From: Viola odorata
Taxonomy: Eukaryota; Streptophyta; Magnoliopsida; Malpighiales; Violaceae
Direction: 5' to 3'
Length of the DNA stretch: 64,000 nt
Assembly (NCBI GenBank): GCA_963691705.1
Contig: OY829542.1
Location: forward strand, 59,048,427 to 59,112,426
Under the pieces are notes generated by a model, which was not told the DNA's origin, did no database searches, and saw only the letters and a list, made by a program, of their open reading frames with translations. Both the position numbers and the translations under genes were made by a program. Shown in pieces: positions 1 to 21,157 of the stretch. How positions within the stretch are numbered: position 1 is the stretch's first letter; each line of letters starts with the position of its first letter.

Positions 1-768
1 GTATGTGGTCCTATATTCAGTTGACGTGTCATTTTATTAAAATTAAAATATGACGTGGAAACAATGTTTTTTTTTTTATAAAAACAAATGGTTGGATTTG
101 TTGGGGATAGGTTGAATTGATTATAGGAGAAAAATAATTAGGGTTTTAATTATTAGATTGGTTTAATTACATTTTTAATTGGATGATTCAATTATCAATT
201 AGCAATTATCATTTTTATTTGCTTTTCAATTAATGAATTTTAAATTATTTTTTACTTTTTAGAGTTATTAATTATAGAAATGAACAATAATCTCCACACT
301 TTTTGCATTTTTCAAATTTTCCAATCCCCAACATACTAGAAAAGATGCACACCGAAGAAGAATTAGTACCAAATTACCAATCAACTAAATGATCTCAAAA
401 GTCGTACAACCAATAAAACCCAGGTTGATGGAAATTTACAGCAAGAACCAACATTAACTCTACAAATATTCCTTATTTGGCATCTAAACAGAGCACTCAT
501 CAAGAAGAAATGTAGGAGTGTACCTGTGAAAGGTGGAGAAACAAGTACAACAGAAGAAAAAAAGTTATAACTTGACAGATTAATTCGCAAGCATGACATC
601 GGTAAATGGCAACCATTATGGGGAAGACAATCACAGGCATAAATCAATCAGAAAGAGTTGTATCCATGCTGCAAAACAGGAAACTGAATTCACCAACTAT
701 TCGATAGGAACTTACAATTGGGTGATCTTTCAGCCCCTAACTCGTTGCAAGGTCGTCATCAAGCCTTC
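1..768. other. KDSA 3' flank and AT-rich intergenic DNA
   Basis: This stretch lies downstream of the KDSA stop codon, which reads on the minus strand. Roughly 300-768 is the likely 3' untranslated region, judged only by position and slightly higher base complexity. Bases 1-300 are strongly AT-rich with T and A runs. I see no coding exon, RNA gene or intact transposon end here; short open frames have no recognisable protein similarity. Confidence 0.4.
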
Positions 769-5965
<5,197 letters not shown>

Positions 5966-6605
5966 CTTCTCTTCCTCGCTCAACTAACTTCTTGTAGTCT
6001 AATTTCGATGCTCAACCAAATGGAAAGAACAGAATCCGTTGAGATGCAAGAAAACCAGGACACTGATATACAACACTGACGCTGGAATTTTGTTCTTTTT
6101 ACCTTTTTTATTTTTCTTTATTTATTTTTCCAATCTGGCTGAAAGTGAAAGATAACAAGATGAATAATTATATAAAGGAAAATGCAAGTTTATATGCTGA
6201 AAATAACTAGTGAATTATTTATAAAATACTAAAATAGGGTAATAGATTACTTTTTTTTTAATGAAATAACGGAAAAATAGAGACACGTAATCGGTATATA
6301 ATATGGTGACCGGATTTCTTAATAATTTCGATAATAAAAAACATAATTTAAAATAAATAAATAAAAGAGAAAAAAAGATTAAAAAAACCAATAAAACAAG
6401 ATGGAAATGCAATTATTGATCCTGCTTTCCGTCTTTGGCCCATCATCAGGCTCTCAAGCAAATCAACCAAACCTAAAAACTAAAAAGCGTTTGCTTCATT
6501 TCCTCTCTAACTCTTTTTCCTTCTTATATATATACATATCACTCATCTACTGCTGAAATGCTCATCCAATAGCAAGCATTTTGTTTCATAAAACCGTTTC
6601 CTAAT
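5966..6605. promoter_or_regulatory. Shared upstream region between KDSA and the carboxypeptidase gene
   Basis: The two start codons face away from each other across 640 bp, so both promoters must lie here or overlap. On the plus side a TATATATATA run at 6525-6534 sits about 70-80 bp before the carboxypeptidase ATG and is a plausible TATA box. The middle is AT-rich with T and A runs. I see no transposon ends. Whether the two genes are co-regulated cannot be judged from sequence. Confidence 0.45.
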
Positions 6606-12943
<6,338 letters not shown>

Positions 12944-14055
12944 TGTTTGATTCTGTTTCTTAGTTTGTTTCAAAAGTTTTAGCACTCCAACTTCCTTTCC
13001 TTGGGTACATCTCAAAGACTTATTTTAAGTAGTAATTTAATAAGTTCTTTTTTTTCCGGCCCAACCTCATGTGCGCCAGCCTATCTCATTTTTTATTCTT
13101 TTATTAAGCTCAAAGTCACAGGTAGTATATAAAAGAGAGATGATGATAGGTTTCTAAGGATGTGGTATAAATAACATTTGAAATGTCTCACTTTTTACAA
13201 CAGAAGCAAGCATATCCCACTCGATTTCTCAATCGATTCTTCACTATCTTCATGAAAAACATAGAAATCAGATTTTTTTCCCCAGGGGGTGCATGGCCCC
13301 TTTGGGCCTTTACGCAGCTTCGGCATTGGAAGTGATTTTCGCGCACGCACTCCAAGAGGCCAATTGCATATCGCAGACGCAATGGTTAAGTACGGAGGAA
13401 TTATTTTCTACTCTTAGAACTCTTAGAATGATAACTCACACTTTATACCCCATTCAGATAAGTTACGGCGTAAGATCAAGTATTAAGGTGCAAAAAAGTT
13501 CACAGTATCAACACGCAACAATTCTTGAAGTGGACGTGAAATCGGGTACAGGCGTTGTGCCCGGAACCCATATTCCTTGTAGCTTAGGAACTTCTATTTT
13601 AAATCTGAGTTAATACTTGCAATGAAATGTATACATTGTTTTATCAATTGTGCGCCAACTGGGTTTAAAGCTACACTTTGGCTTGTTTTAGTGTTATGAC
13701 CATGCACCGTACCATACATTTCAGAATTAATTAATCTGCCTGCCTAAAGATGGCCACCGAATACTTCATGGCGACAGTACAGTGTAATTATTTGGAGGAA
13801 TGAAGGGTTTCTGAATCCTGAATTGAGCCGTCAACAAATTGACGTACTCTGTTTAAAATGTTCTACGGTGGAACGTTCGGCAATTTACGTGTTTCCTATA
13901 TCATAATCGTGGTGTAAAAGGTTTGTATTAAATCCAATCTGATCAGTTAACAATGGTTAGCATCTATAGTAGTCATGTTAGGATTTTTTTACTAGTTTCT
14001 TAGGATTTATTTGGCCCAGCTGTTGTATGACTTCGAGCAGCAGCCACATGCTTGA
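12944..14055. other. Intergenic tract after the carboxypeptidase gene
   Basis: Bases 12944-12990 match the 3' flank of the partial gene copy at 21158-21200. Then about 12990-13045 jumps to a segment that in the copy lies near 21465-21535, so this flank seems to carry an internal deletion of about 270 bp relative to the copy. Most of 13050-14055 has no recognised homology. It holds the unassigned open frame at 13293-13613. Confidence 0.5.
13293..13613 (+). CDS. Unrecognised 106-codon open frame, possibly not a gene
   Basis: An ATG-to-stop frame of 106 codons. I do not recognise the product. It begins with a short hydrophobic, alanine-rich stretch, then a polar middle, then a segment with VDVKSGTGVVPGTHIP, which reads more like real protein than random sequence but matches no motif I can name. 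No TATA box, splice structure or partner gene is obvious. It lies in a decayed tract between a duplicated gene end and a RING-H2 fragment, so a broken gene remnant is as likely as a small gene. Confidence 0.2.
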   Translation: MAPLGLYAASALEVIFAHALQEANCISQTQWLSTEELFSTLRTLRMITHTLYPIQISYGVRSSIKVQKSSQYQHATILEVDVKSGTGVVPGTHIPCSLGTSILNLS

Positions 14056-14256
14056 GCAGCCGCGGTTCAGCTCGCCGCTGCAGAGGACGAGCGTCCACGA
14101 CTGTCATTCCCCGTCAGGGAGCAGAGTTGTCGCATCTGCTTAGATGATTATGCAGATGGGCAAAGACTATGCCTGCCGCCAGAGTGTGGCCACACTTTCC
14201 ACCCACACTGCATTCTAGCCAAAACGAATCATATTTGGCTATTACCTCCTCCATGA
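14056..14256 (+). pseudogene. RING-H2 zinc-finger fragment, truncated
   Basis: An open frame after a stop codon at 14053-14055 encodes about 66 residues with a RING-H2 start: CRIC at 14128-14139, a 13-residue spacer, then CGHTFHPHC. This gives the first six zinc ligands. The final CxxC pair is absent because the frame ends at a TGA (14254-14256) soon after the sixth ligand. Upstream the frame is closed, with no start Met in a sensible place. Complete RING-H2 proteins are E3 ubiquitin ligases; without ligands seven and eight this piece should not fold as a RING. I read it as a gene fragment. Confidence 0.65.
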
Positions 14257-14360
14257 GCATGAAAAACTATTTGGAGATATAGATCTTTTTATTCATTAAT
14301 CAATTAATTAATTCCCTTTGAACCCACCAGGCCCCCCAAAATACATCCAACGGTTATCAC

Positions 14361-14998
14361 TGTTGGATCCAGCTCATCATTATCTGGAGAAGAAGAAGAT
14401 TGTAGAAATTTGTAGAAGAGAAATGAAAGGAAGAGTGTAGATGTGTGGTGAAAGGAAAGGTTTTTTCTAGAAAAAGAAAAAGAAATGTGAACGGTGCAGC
14501 AAAGCAAGGAAAGAAATGTGCAGGAGCCAAATTGGACCATTAATTGTCCAATTTGGACTTTGACTTTTCATGATCACACGGTGATCATGTGTTTTGCTTT
14601 GCCTATAAATAGATGCTAGGAAATGCATCAAATGCAGCATCAATTGAAGGCAAAATCAATTGAGGGAGAGAGAGCAAATTGCAACGAGTGCAATTTGAGA
14701 GAGATTGAGAGGGATACTATTGAGTATCCATGAGAGAAAAATAGAGAGTATTTTTCTTATTTGTGATTGAGAGAAAAATAATCAGTGATGGTATTATTTT
14801 TCTAGATTGTATCTCCTTAATCTAGATGTGAGATTGAGTTGAGAGTGATTGTAAAACTACTAATTTATTATTAGTGGAAGATTGTTCGGATTTGATCCCG
14901 TGGTTTTTCCTCGTTTGAGGTTTTCCACGTAAATTTTGTGTGTTGTATTTTTGTTGTGTTTGATTGTTCGATCCGGGAAAGGAGAATTTTTCCCAACA
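14361..14998 (+). repeat. 5' long terminal repeat of the gag-only element
   Basis: 638 bp, TG...CA ended, nearly identical to the copy at 16430-17066. By eye the differences are one A/G change near position 600 of the repeat and a small cluster close to the end. A TATA-like CCTATAAATAG lies at 14602-14612 inside the repeat, followed by purine-rich GAGAGA sequence, fitting a U3-R boundary. Confidence 0.95.
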
Positions 14999-15026
14999 AC
15001 TGGTAGCGGAGCTTAAGGTTTGAAAG

Positions 15027-16388
15027 ATGACAGACAGCGCAAAGATTGAGCCTTTTGATGGACAGAATGATTTCGCAGTATGGCAGATAACTGTGATGGA
15101 TTTGCTGACTATGAAGGATCTCGACGTCGCTCTTGATGATAAGAAGCCAGAAGGAATGAAAGATGGTGATTGGGCAACGATCCTGAAAAAAGCGACCAGT
15201 CAGATCAGGCTAGCATTAGCTCCATCAATAAAGTATGCTGTGATGGGGGAGCAGACACCAAAAGTGATGTGGGAGAAGCTAGAAAGTATTTATGCTTCTA
15301 AGTCTGTGACAAACAAACTTAGTCTGAAGTTAGACTTGTATTCGTTGAAGATGGATGACAGCACGAGCATCCATAATCACTTGTCAGATTTTAATCGGTT
15401 GCTGACGAAAGTGCTTAATACGGGGGAGAAAGTAGAAGATGAAGAGCAGGCGATACTTCTCCTTTCTTCATTACCTGTATCATACAAGTCACTGGTGCAG
15501 TCCCTTACAGCAGGGAAGACGAGTTTGAAGAAGGAGGATGTGACGACTTTCCTAATAGATAATGAGAAGCTGTTAGGAGCGGAGAACAAGAATAGTAGTG
15601 ACAGACTGTTAGCTACAGAAGGGTCATCGAGTGGACGGGATCAGCGTGGCAGAAGCAGAGGAAGAGGTGCTTCTTCCAGCTATGGAAGAAACAGATCCAG
15701 CTCAAGACCAAGAGCAGACTACAGTGAGAAAGAGTGTTACTATTGTCACCAGAAGGGTCACATTAGAGTACACTGTCAGAAGATGATGACTGATCTGAAA
15801 GAACTGCAGAAGGGTAAAGAAAAGATTGATGATGCTGTAACTATTCAGGATGATGATGCTGAATTGTTAGCAGTGCAGAAAAGTGAGGATCTGGTAAGAG
15901 ATTCCTGGATTTTAGATTCTGCATGTTCTTTTCACATTTGTGCTAACAAAGAATTGTTTAGCACATTTGGTGATTGTGATGATAAATCTGTCACATTGGT
16001 CAATAACGAAAAACTGGAGGTTGAAGGTATTGGCAATGTGAAGATTAAGTTGCATGATGGATTGGTGAGAACTCTCGGCAATGTGAGATATGTGCCGAAG
16101 TTGAAAAGAAATTTAATTTCTCTCGGAAGATTGGATTCTCGCGGGTATAGATATTCAGCGAGAGATAGATTGATGAGGGTAAGCAGAGGAGCAGCTGTAA
16201 TCATGAAGGGGGAGCTTGCTGCTAACAATGTTTACAGATTGATTGGAACCGCGGTTAAGAGTACAGTACAAGGTACTCATAAAAGATTGAATGATTGTAA
16301 TGGTCAGGTTAAGTTACCGAGGAGAAGAGTTAGCTTTGCAGTATCGACCGGTGAGAAAGCGAACTCGACCTCTACCCGGAGAGCATGA
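15027..16388 (+). CDS. Copia-type gag polyprotein with truncated protease
   Basis: 453 residues in one frame, the only coding capacity of the element. Residues 1-190 are the plant Copia gag fold (FDGQNDFAVWQ near the start; MWEKLESIYA and LLLSSLPVSYKSLV further on). A basic RGRSRGRG segment follows at about 205-232, then a CCHC zinc knuckle, CYYCHQKGHIRVHC, at 237-250, which binds RNA in the particle. Residues from about 294 form the start of an aspartic protease, WILDSACSFHIC, with Asp297, and then a gag-pre-integrase-like piece (VPKLKRNLISLGRLDSRGYR). The frame ends there and no pol follows. It is uninterrupted, which fits recent activity. Start chosen as the first ATG after the primer site. 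Confidence 0.92.
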   Translation: MTDSAKIEPFDGQNDFAVWQITVMDLLTMKDLDVALDDKKPEGMKDGDWATILKKATSQIRLALAPSIKYAVMGEQTPKVMWEKLESIYASKSVTNKLSLKLDLYSLKMDDSTSIHNHLSDFNRLLTKVLNTGEKVEDEEQAILLLSSLPVSYKSLVQSLTAGKTSLKKEDVTTFLIDNEKLLGAENKNSSDRLLATEGSSSGRDQRGRSRGRGASSSYGRNRSSSRPRADYSEKECYYCHQKGHIRVHCQKMMTDLKELQKGKEKIDDAVTIQDDDAELLAVQKSEDLVRDSWILDSACSFHICANKELFSTFGDCDDKSVTLVNNEKLEVEGIGNVKIKLHDGLVRTLGNVRYVPKLKRNLISLGRLDSRGYRYSARDRLMRVSRGAAVIMKGELAANNVYRLIGTAVKSTVQGTHKRLNDCNGQVKLPRRRVSFAVSTGEKANSTSTRRA

Positions 16389-16429
16389 AAATTGGTGATC
16401 CCCCATGATATGAGCTGGAGGGGGAGAAT

Positions 16430-17066
16430 TGTTGGATCCAGCTCATCATTATCTGGAGAAGAAGAAGATTGTAGAAATTTGTAGAAGAGAAATGAAAGGA
16501 AGAGTGTAGATGTGTGGTGAAAGGAAAGGTTTTTTCTAGAAAAAGAAAAAGAAATGTGAACGGTGCAGCAAAGCAAGGAAAGAAATGTGCAGGAGCCAAA
16601 TTGGACCATTAATTGTCCAATTTGGACTTTGACTTTTCATGATCACACGGTGATCATGTGTTTTGCTTTGCCTATAAATAGATGCTAGGAAATGCATCAA
16701 ATGCAGCATCAATTGAAGGCAAAATCAATTGAGGGAGAGAGAGCAAATTGCAACGAGTGCAATTTGAGAGAGATTGAGAGGGATACTATTGAGTATCCAT
16801 GAGAGAAAAATAGAGAGTATTTTTCTTATTTGTGATTGAGAGAAAAATAATCAGTGATGGTATTATTTTTCTAGATTGTATCTCCTTAATCTAGATGTGA
16901 GATTGAGTTGAGAGTGATTGTAAAACTACTAATTTATTATTAGTGGAAGATTGTTCGGATTTGGTCCCGTGGTTTTTCCTCGTTTGAGGTTTTCCACGTA
17001 AATTTTGTGTGTTGTATTTTTGTTGTGTTTGATTGTTCGATCCTGGGCGGGAGATTTTTCCCAACA
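16430..17066 (+). repeat. 3' long terminal repeat of the gag-only element
   Basis: 637 bp partner of the repeat at 14361-14998, differing mainly in the last 30 bp. Read on the minus strand, its end is joined to the neprosin coding frame and would add about 40 foreign codons before a stop. Confidence 0.95.
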
Positions 17067-18795
17067 ATCACCAAGTCCTAAATCATCGATCGAATAAAAA
17101 CCAGAGCTCAAATCGGCGAATGGTTCTACTGCATTTCTGTCAGCTTTTATTTTTTTATAGTCTTGGGTTGTATATGTAACGTCCATACAGAATGCATCAG
17201 TGTTGTACGTCCCCGTTTGAAAGTGGAGGCCGGCACCCATTGGTGGGGTCGGTACATCTGGATGGCTCAACACCTGTCCTCCCCAGTCTATATATGCAGC
17301 CGACTCTTCTAACGCACCCAGTCCTTCATTAGGCCAAAACCCTGCAACGTGGGTCATGACACCGTTGTACCCCCCTACTAGCAGATCCCAATTCAAGGTA
17401 TCGCCGTTCTGTTTGTTAAACAAAGAAATCCAATTAGAAATTTACTCTAAGATTTTAAAACGGCTGTTCTTAGTATTTCTCTAATTCTACCTCGTTATAA
17501 TTCCTAAAAACATTTATTGGAGGGACGAAACATACCTGTTGAATAGAGACATCAAAGGTATATGTTGGTCCGCCTGGTTTTGAAACGTCGGGAAAATAAA
17601 GGCTAATAGGGATTGCTGGATCAGCTAGTACGAACCCGTGACACAGAGTATTGTAACAACGATTCTCTCCAACCTGTTAAAATAGCAGAATTAGCTTGTT
17701 AATTACTATAATTTATACCGTATTCACCACTTCTCACACTATTTATCTAGCCAGCTTACATTTGTATATACGTACAGTCGACTAAGGGTGTCGTTGAACG
17801 CAGCTGGGTTCACCTGAAGGTTAGAAACACAAACTTTTGTTTATATCTTGTAAGAAATAACATCCAGCTACGAATAAACGACATACCATCCATCCAGCCT
17901 CGATAGTGTCTGCGCCATTCTGCAGTTTAATTCGAGATGCACTATGTTGATCTCCAACAACGGGTGGCCTGTGAATGCTGGTGGTCATAGAGCCTCCTCT
18001 GAACTTTCCATCCACACCCCAGGTTTTTACTGTCCTAAGCATCGCAAACTATGCCATATATATACACATGAGGTTAATATTGTATATTCTTTTGAAAAAA
18101 ATACTATGAAATACCTGCAAAATTTATAAATATTAATTACTCACATGTAAGCCTGGCTTCTCGTCCGTCTGCGGATTAAAGAGAAGAATAAAGCTCGGAA
18201 GCTAATCTGCCTCTAATCAGATCATCTTTTGTAGTTCTTTTGATTGGGACTGACCCTGTTGGACATCCCTTCCCATTCTTCCATATTTTTCTCAGTAGAG
18301 TTGGTGAATCCTTGCTTGTTGATTCCTTAAAAGATATGACAAAGATCCCATTTTACTTCTTTTGCAATGATAGGAACGTAGATAAGGATATTCGAACACA
18401 AGAAATAAATAAGAGGGGGGAAACAAACTGGAGGCTTAAAGTTATGATTCTTGAGCCGAGGATTATCAAAAGCGGGTTGTTGGTAAAAGTCCACACAATC
18501 GTATGTTTCTCCGATCACTGTCTGTTAAGAACCAAATTAATTAAGCAATTTCATTAATTTTTAACAGTATGATTAATTAAGAAATACAGTACAAAATAAA
18601 GAGATTTACCTCAATAGTGGTGATTGCGGGTTTATTCAAGCGAGCAACTTCTTTCTCTAATTCCAAATCCTCATCTCTAGACATTGTTCTGGCTCCAGTA
18701 ATTCTAACATGATTCAGTGCTGATACGCTCACAAAGAGAAGTATGAGAGTCGACCGTAGAGTCATAGTCGATGATAGTATAAGGAGTTTGTACAT

Positions 18796-19286
18796 ATTAC
18801 ATAGACTCTTCTTCTTATATAGATAACATAGGAGTCAAATCTTGAGATTCTTTCCTTTTGTAGTATAATATTCTCCTTAAGGATATTGGAAAGTGAGTCA
18901 ATTTCCTAACCACGATAGGAAGAAAAATTAAGAAAAAGGTTGTACTAATTCTGATTGTGATATGAATTTCAAGATATACTAGTCTCAATTCAACTTAATG
19001 CATTAAGTTAGATACATTCGAAACTAGACACGACTAAAATTGAACGTGACCATAGTTTTTATTTTTTCTATTTAAGCGCTGTTTTTTCATACAGAATCAT
19101 TTACTTCATGAATATGCAAAAATAAATGCCATGCTATTTAACATTTCAACCAGCTATCATCATTATCTACTAATACCAATCCTTACCTATTTTATCAATG
19201 GAAAATTAGGATGAAGTCTCTAATATAAGTTCATTTCATACTAATAAGCCTCCAGGACCAAACTGTCAAAAAAAGAAAATTCAAAT
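18796..19286. other. Neprosin upstream region, AT-rich
   Basis: Bases 18796 to about 18900 would hold the neprosin promoter and leader; a TATATAGATAA-like stretch near 18817 is a possible TATA box read on the minus strand. I see no other gene or element before the repeat that begins near 19287. Confidence 0.4.
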
Positions 19287-20170
19287 GAACACCCTGTCAC
19301 CATCTTTTCTTTTCTGTTGCTTTATGGGTTTTGTTTGTTCTGTTGTTTTCCATTTATTAGGTAATAGTTTAAATGGGTTTTTTTATATGTTTGAATGATG
19401 TACACAAATGATCCAATTAATTTAAACCATATACTCATTTTCGTTTTCATTGAAATCCTATACTCATGAAATCATTTCAATTTGAACCTCAACCCGCCCC
19501 GATAGGTTAGTATGCCACATCTGATTTTAATGGCGTGGCGTGACACGTGCTTTTGCCACATCAACACCAACCCGCCCGAAAACAGCCTAACCATGTCAAA
19601 AGCCACCGTAGCGAGAAGATTGGAATTGGGTCTGATCGGGTTGTTTTCGAGCGGGTTGGTATTGATGTGGCAAAAACACGTGTCATCCCATGTCATTAAA
19701 ATTTGACGTGGTATACTAACTTTTCGGAGCGAACAGCTTGATTTAGGTCCAAATTGACATGATTTCGCGAATATATAATTTTAATCAAAATGAAAATGTG
19801 TACATACTTTAAATTAATTGGGTCATTTGTGGACATGGTTCAAACATATAAAAAATCCTAGTTTAAATCAATACTATATTTCAATTTCAATTTCAGTAAC
19901 TCACAAAACCAAAACAAGAAATTAATAAGAACGTATCTTACTTCCTTTCCTTCGGTACATTTCAAAAACTTATTTTTAGTAGTAATTTAATAACTTTTTT
20001 TTTTTAGTTTCAACTTTGCAAAAATTTTAGAAAATTATACCGAGAGATTTGATAATCTCAAGCGCCATTAGTCACTTCAAATAGATAAACTAAAAACTAG
20101 CAAGTTGTTCTTTCACTATTAGCTCCAGACATTGCTTCACTTTCTCTCAATTACCCGCTTTGATCATTAT
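19287..20170 (+). repeat. Extra copy of the carboxypeptidase 3' flank
   Basis: The segment starting GAACACCCTGTCACCATC at about 19287 matches 21318-21720 in the same order: the CCATTTATTAGGTA segment, the TTTCAATAACTCACAAAA segment, the TCCTTNGGTA segment, and the AGCTTTGATC-like end. It differs by an insertion at 19375-19858. No coding exon accompanies this copy. A third, shorter match is at about 12990-13045. Confidence 0.75.
19375..19858. mobile_element. Mutator-like inverted-repeat element with 10 bp target duplication
   Basis: 484 bp with terminal inverted repeats of about 70 bp (GGGTTTTTTTATATGTTTGAA at one end; the other end reads GGATTTTTTATATGTTTGAA on the opposite strand). Flanked by TAGTTTAAAT at 19365-19374 and 19859-19868. 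Inside, a second pair of arms built on CACGTG...TTGCCACATCAA and AACCCGC makes nearly the whole element one hairpin. No transposase frame. The target size and G-rich ends fit Mutator-type MITEs. The related flank near 21400 has one TAGTTTAAAT and no element, so it is an empty site. Confidence 0.88.
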
Positions 20171-20737
20171 ATAATTAGGTTATTTAATAAGGTATTGGCT
20201 CTGCTTTTTCTATACACTTGAACTTTCTGTTTGTACTCTTATAAATAAAAAAGAAGATAGGTAATGTACTAATTTTAACCATTGGATTAAAATGGGATAT
20301 TACAATTTCAACTTCAATTAGGTCTTATTTGTTTTCCTTTTAACTCAATTCTTTTATTTAATAAGATTTATATTTACAACTTCAAATGAATAGAACGAAT
20401 ATGTTAACTATATCTTTTCTTTTTAATTTCTAACCCAGTTTCTTTATTTAATAAAATTAATACGGATCATCCAACTTTAAATGGTCGATTTACATCATAA
20501 ATTTATATATTGACAATTTTAAGTTATTTTATTTCAAGTATAATCATCTTCTACATTTTAAAATTATTAGTCTTTTGTTTTTATCTTCTGATTCATAACG
20601 TTCCTTCAGATCAACTTTTCTCCAATTAAATTTTTTTTTATGATTTAATTCTTTTATTTAATAAAATTTATGCACATTAGTTAACTTCAAATAAATAAAT
20701 AGAATAAATATGCTAATTATGTCTTCTCTTTGAACAG
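20171..20737. other. AT-rich spacer before the partial gene copy
   Basis: Highly AT-rich with several direct repeats of a TTTATTTAATAAAATTTAT-like unit (near 20350, 20445 and 20655). I see no gene. Similarity to the carboxypeptidase gene begins only a few bases before the exon at 20738. Confidence 0.4.
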
Positions 20738-21157
20738 TGGGGATACTGATGCGGTTATCCCGGTTATGTCGACCCGTTACTCCATAGATGCTCTTAAGCT
20801 TCCGACTGTGAAGCCTTGGCATGCCTGGTACGATGATGGGCAGGTAAGTTGCTTCTGGGACTTGCGTATCACCTCCATTGTCGATTAATAGCATGAGATC
20901 TTACAGTTCTCTTATTAATGGTGTGAAACTGAAAGCGCACCGGATCCTTATTCCGTATTCTGGCATCGTAATCTAACATGTAATCTTGTAAACAGGTTGG
21001 TGGGTGGTCCCAAGCATATGCTGGTCTAACCTTTGTGGCGGTGCGGGGGGCAGGCCACGAAGTTCCTCTGCATAAACCGAAACTGGCTCTCACACTCATC
21101 AAATCCTTCTTATCAGGAACATCAATGCCAACCCTTGAAACAGTCAGTGACTCCTGA
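20738..21157 (+). pseudogene. Partial duplicate of the last two carboxypeptidase exons
   Basis: Two exons, 20738-20843 and 20996-21157, match exons 9 and 10 of the gene at 6606-12943 in exact length, splice sites and stop codon; the intron between them matches too, apart from an extra TAACATG-type piece. Reading frames are open, with the triad Asp in SGDTDA and His in RGAGHEVP kept. Differences are few (for example IIPVT to VIPVM, and QEYAG to QAYAG), so the copy is recent. The other eight exons are missing and there is no promoter, so alone it cannot make the enzyme. It could only be used if spliced to an upstream donor. Confidence 0.88.

Larger units (their letters stand above)
14356..17071 (+). 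mobile_element. Gag-only Copia-type LTR element with ATCAC target duplication
   Basis: A complete LTR element runs 14361-17066, flanked by the 5 bp direct repeat ATCAC at 14356-14360 and 17067-17071. Both LTRs start TGTTGG and end CCAACA. Right after LTR 1 is TGGTAGCGGAGC (15001-15012), a variant of the initiator-Met tRNA primer site common in plant Copia elements. Just before LTR 2 is the purine tract GAGCTGGAGGGGGAGAA. The interior has one long frame, a gag with a partial protease; integrase, reverse transcriptase and RNase H are absent. It must rely on another element for replication. This matches the class described as TR-GAG. It interrupts the last exon of the neprosin gene, in the opposite direction. 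Confidence 0.95.
14308..18795 (-). pseudogene. Neprosin-domain (DUF239) gene, split by a retrotransposon
   Basis: Neprosins are secreted proteins with an N-terminal activation region and a C-terminal domain related to a glutamic prolyl endopeptidase. Approximate exons, right to left: 18795-18610 (signal peptide and pro-region), 18521 to about 18145 (YDCVDFYQQPAF, then CPTGSVPIKRTTK), about 18047-17887 (VKTWGVDGKFRGG...TIEAGWM), about 17815-17760, about 17672-17537, and a last exon from about 17407. The last exon is cut at 17067 by the element at 14361-17066; its final 48 bp, coding the typical YFGGPGG tail and stop, lie at 14308-14355. Further damage: the frame changes between about 18300 and 18440, with an in-frame stop near 18345, and again near 18185-18210. 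The usual WGGE motif reads WGGQ here. Some frame changes could be exon-prediction errors, but the insertion is certain. Confidence 0.82.

Noticed and set aside
14304..14540. 78-codon minus-strand frame spanning the LTR edge
   Set aside because: It is an artefact of LTR sequence joined to the out-of-frame neprosin tail; the same frame recurs in the other LTR.
14361..17066. An integrated virus
   Set aside because: LTRs, primer site, gag type and target duplication fit a plant Copia-type retrotransposon; no envelope or movement gene is present.
20738..21157. A second, independent carboxypeptidase gene
   Set aside because: Only the last two of ten exons are present and no promoter or upstream exon is found between 18.8 and 20.7 kb.
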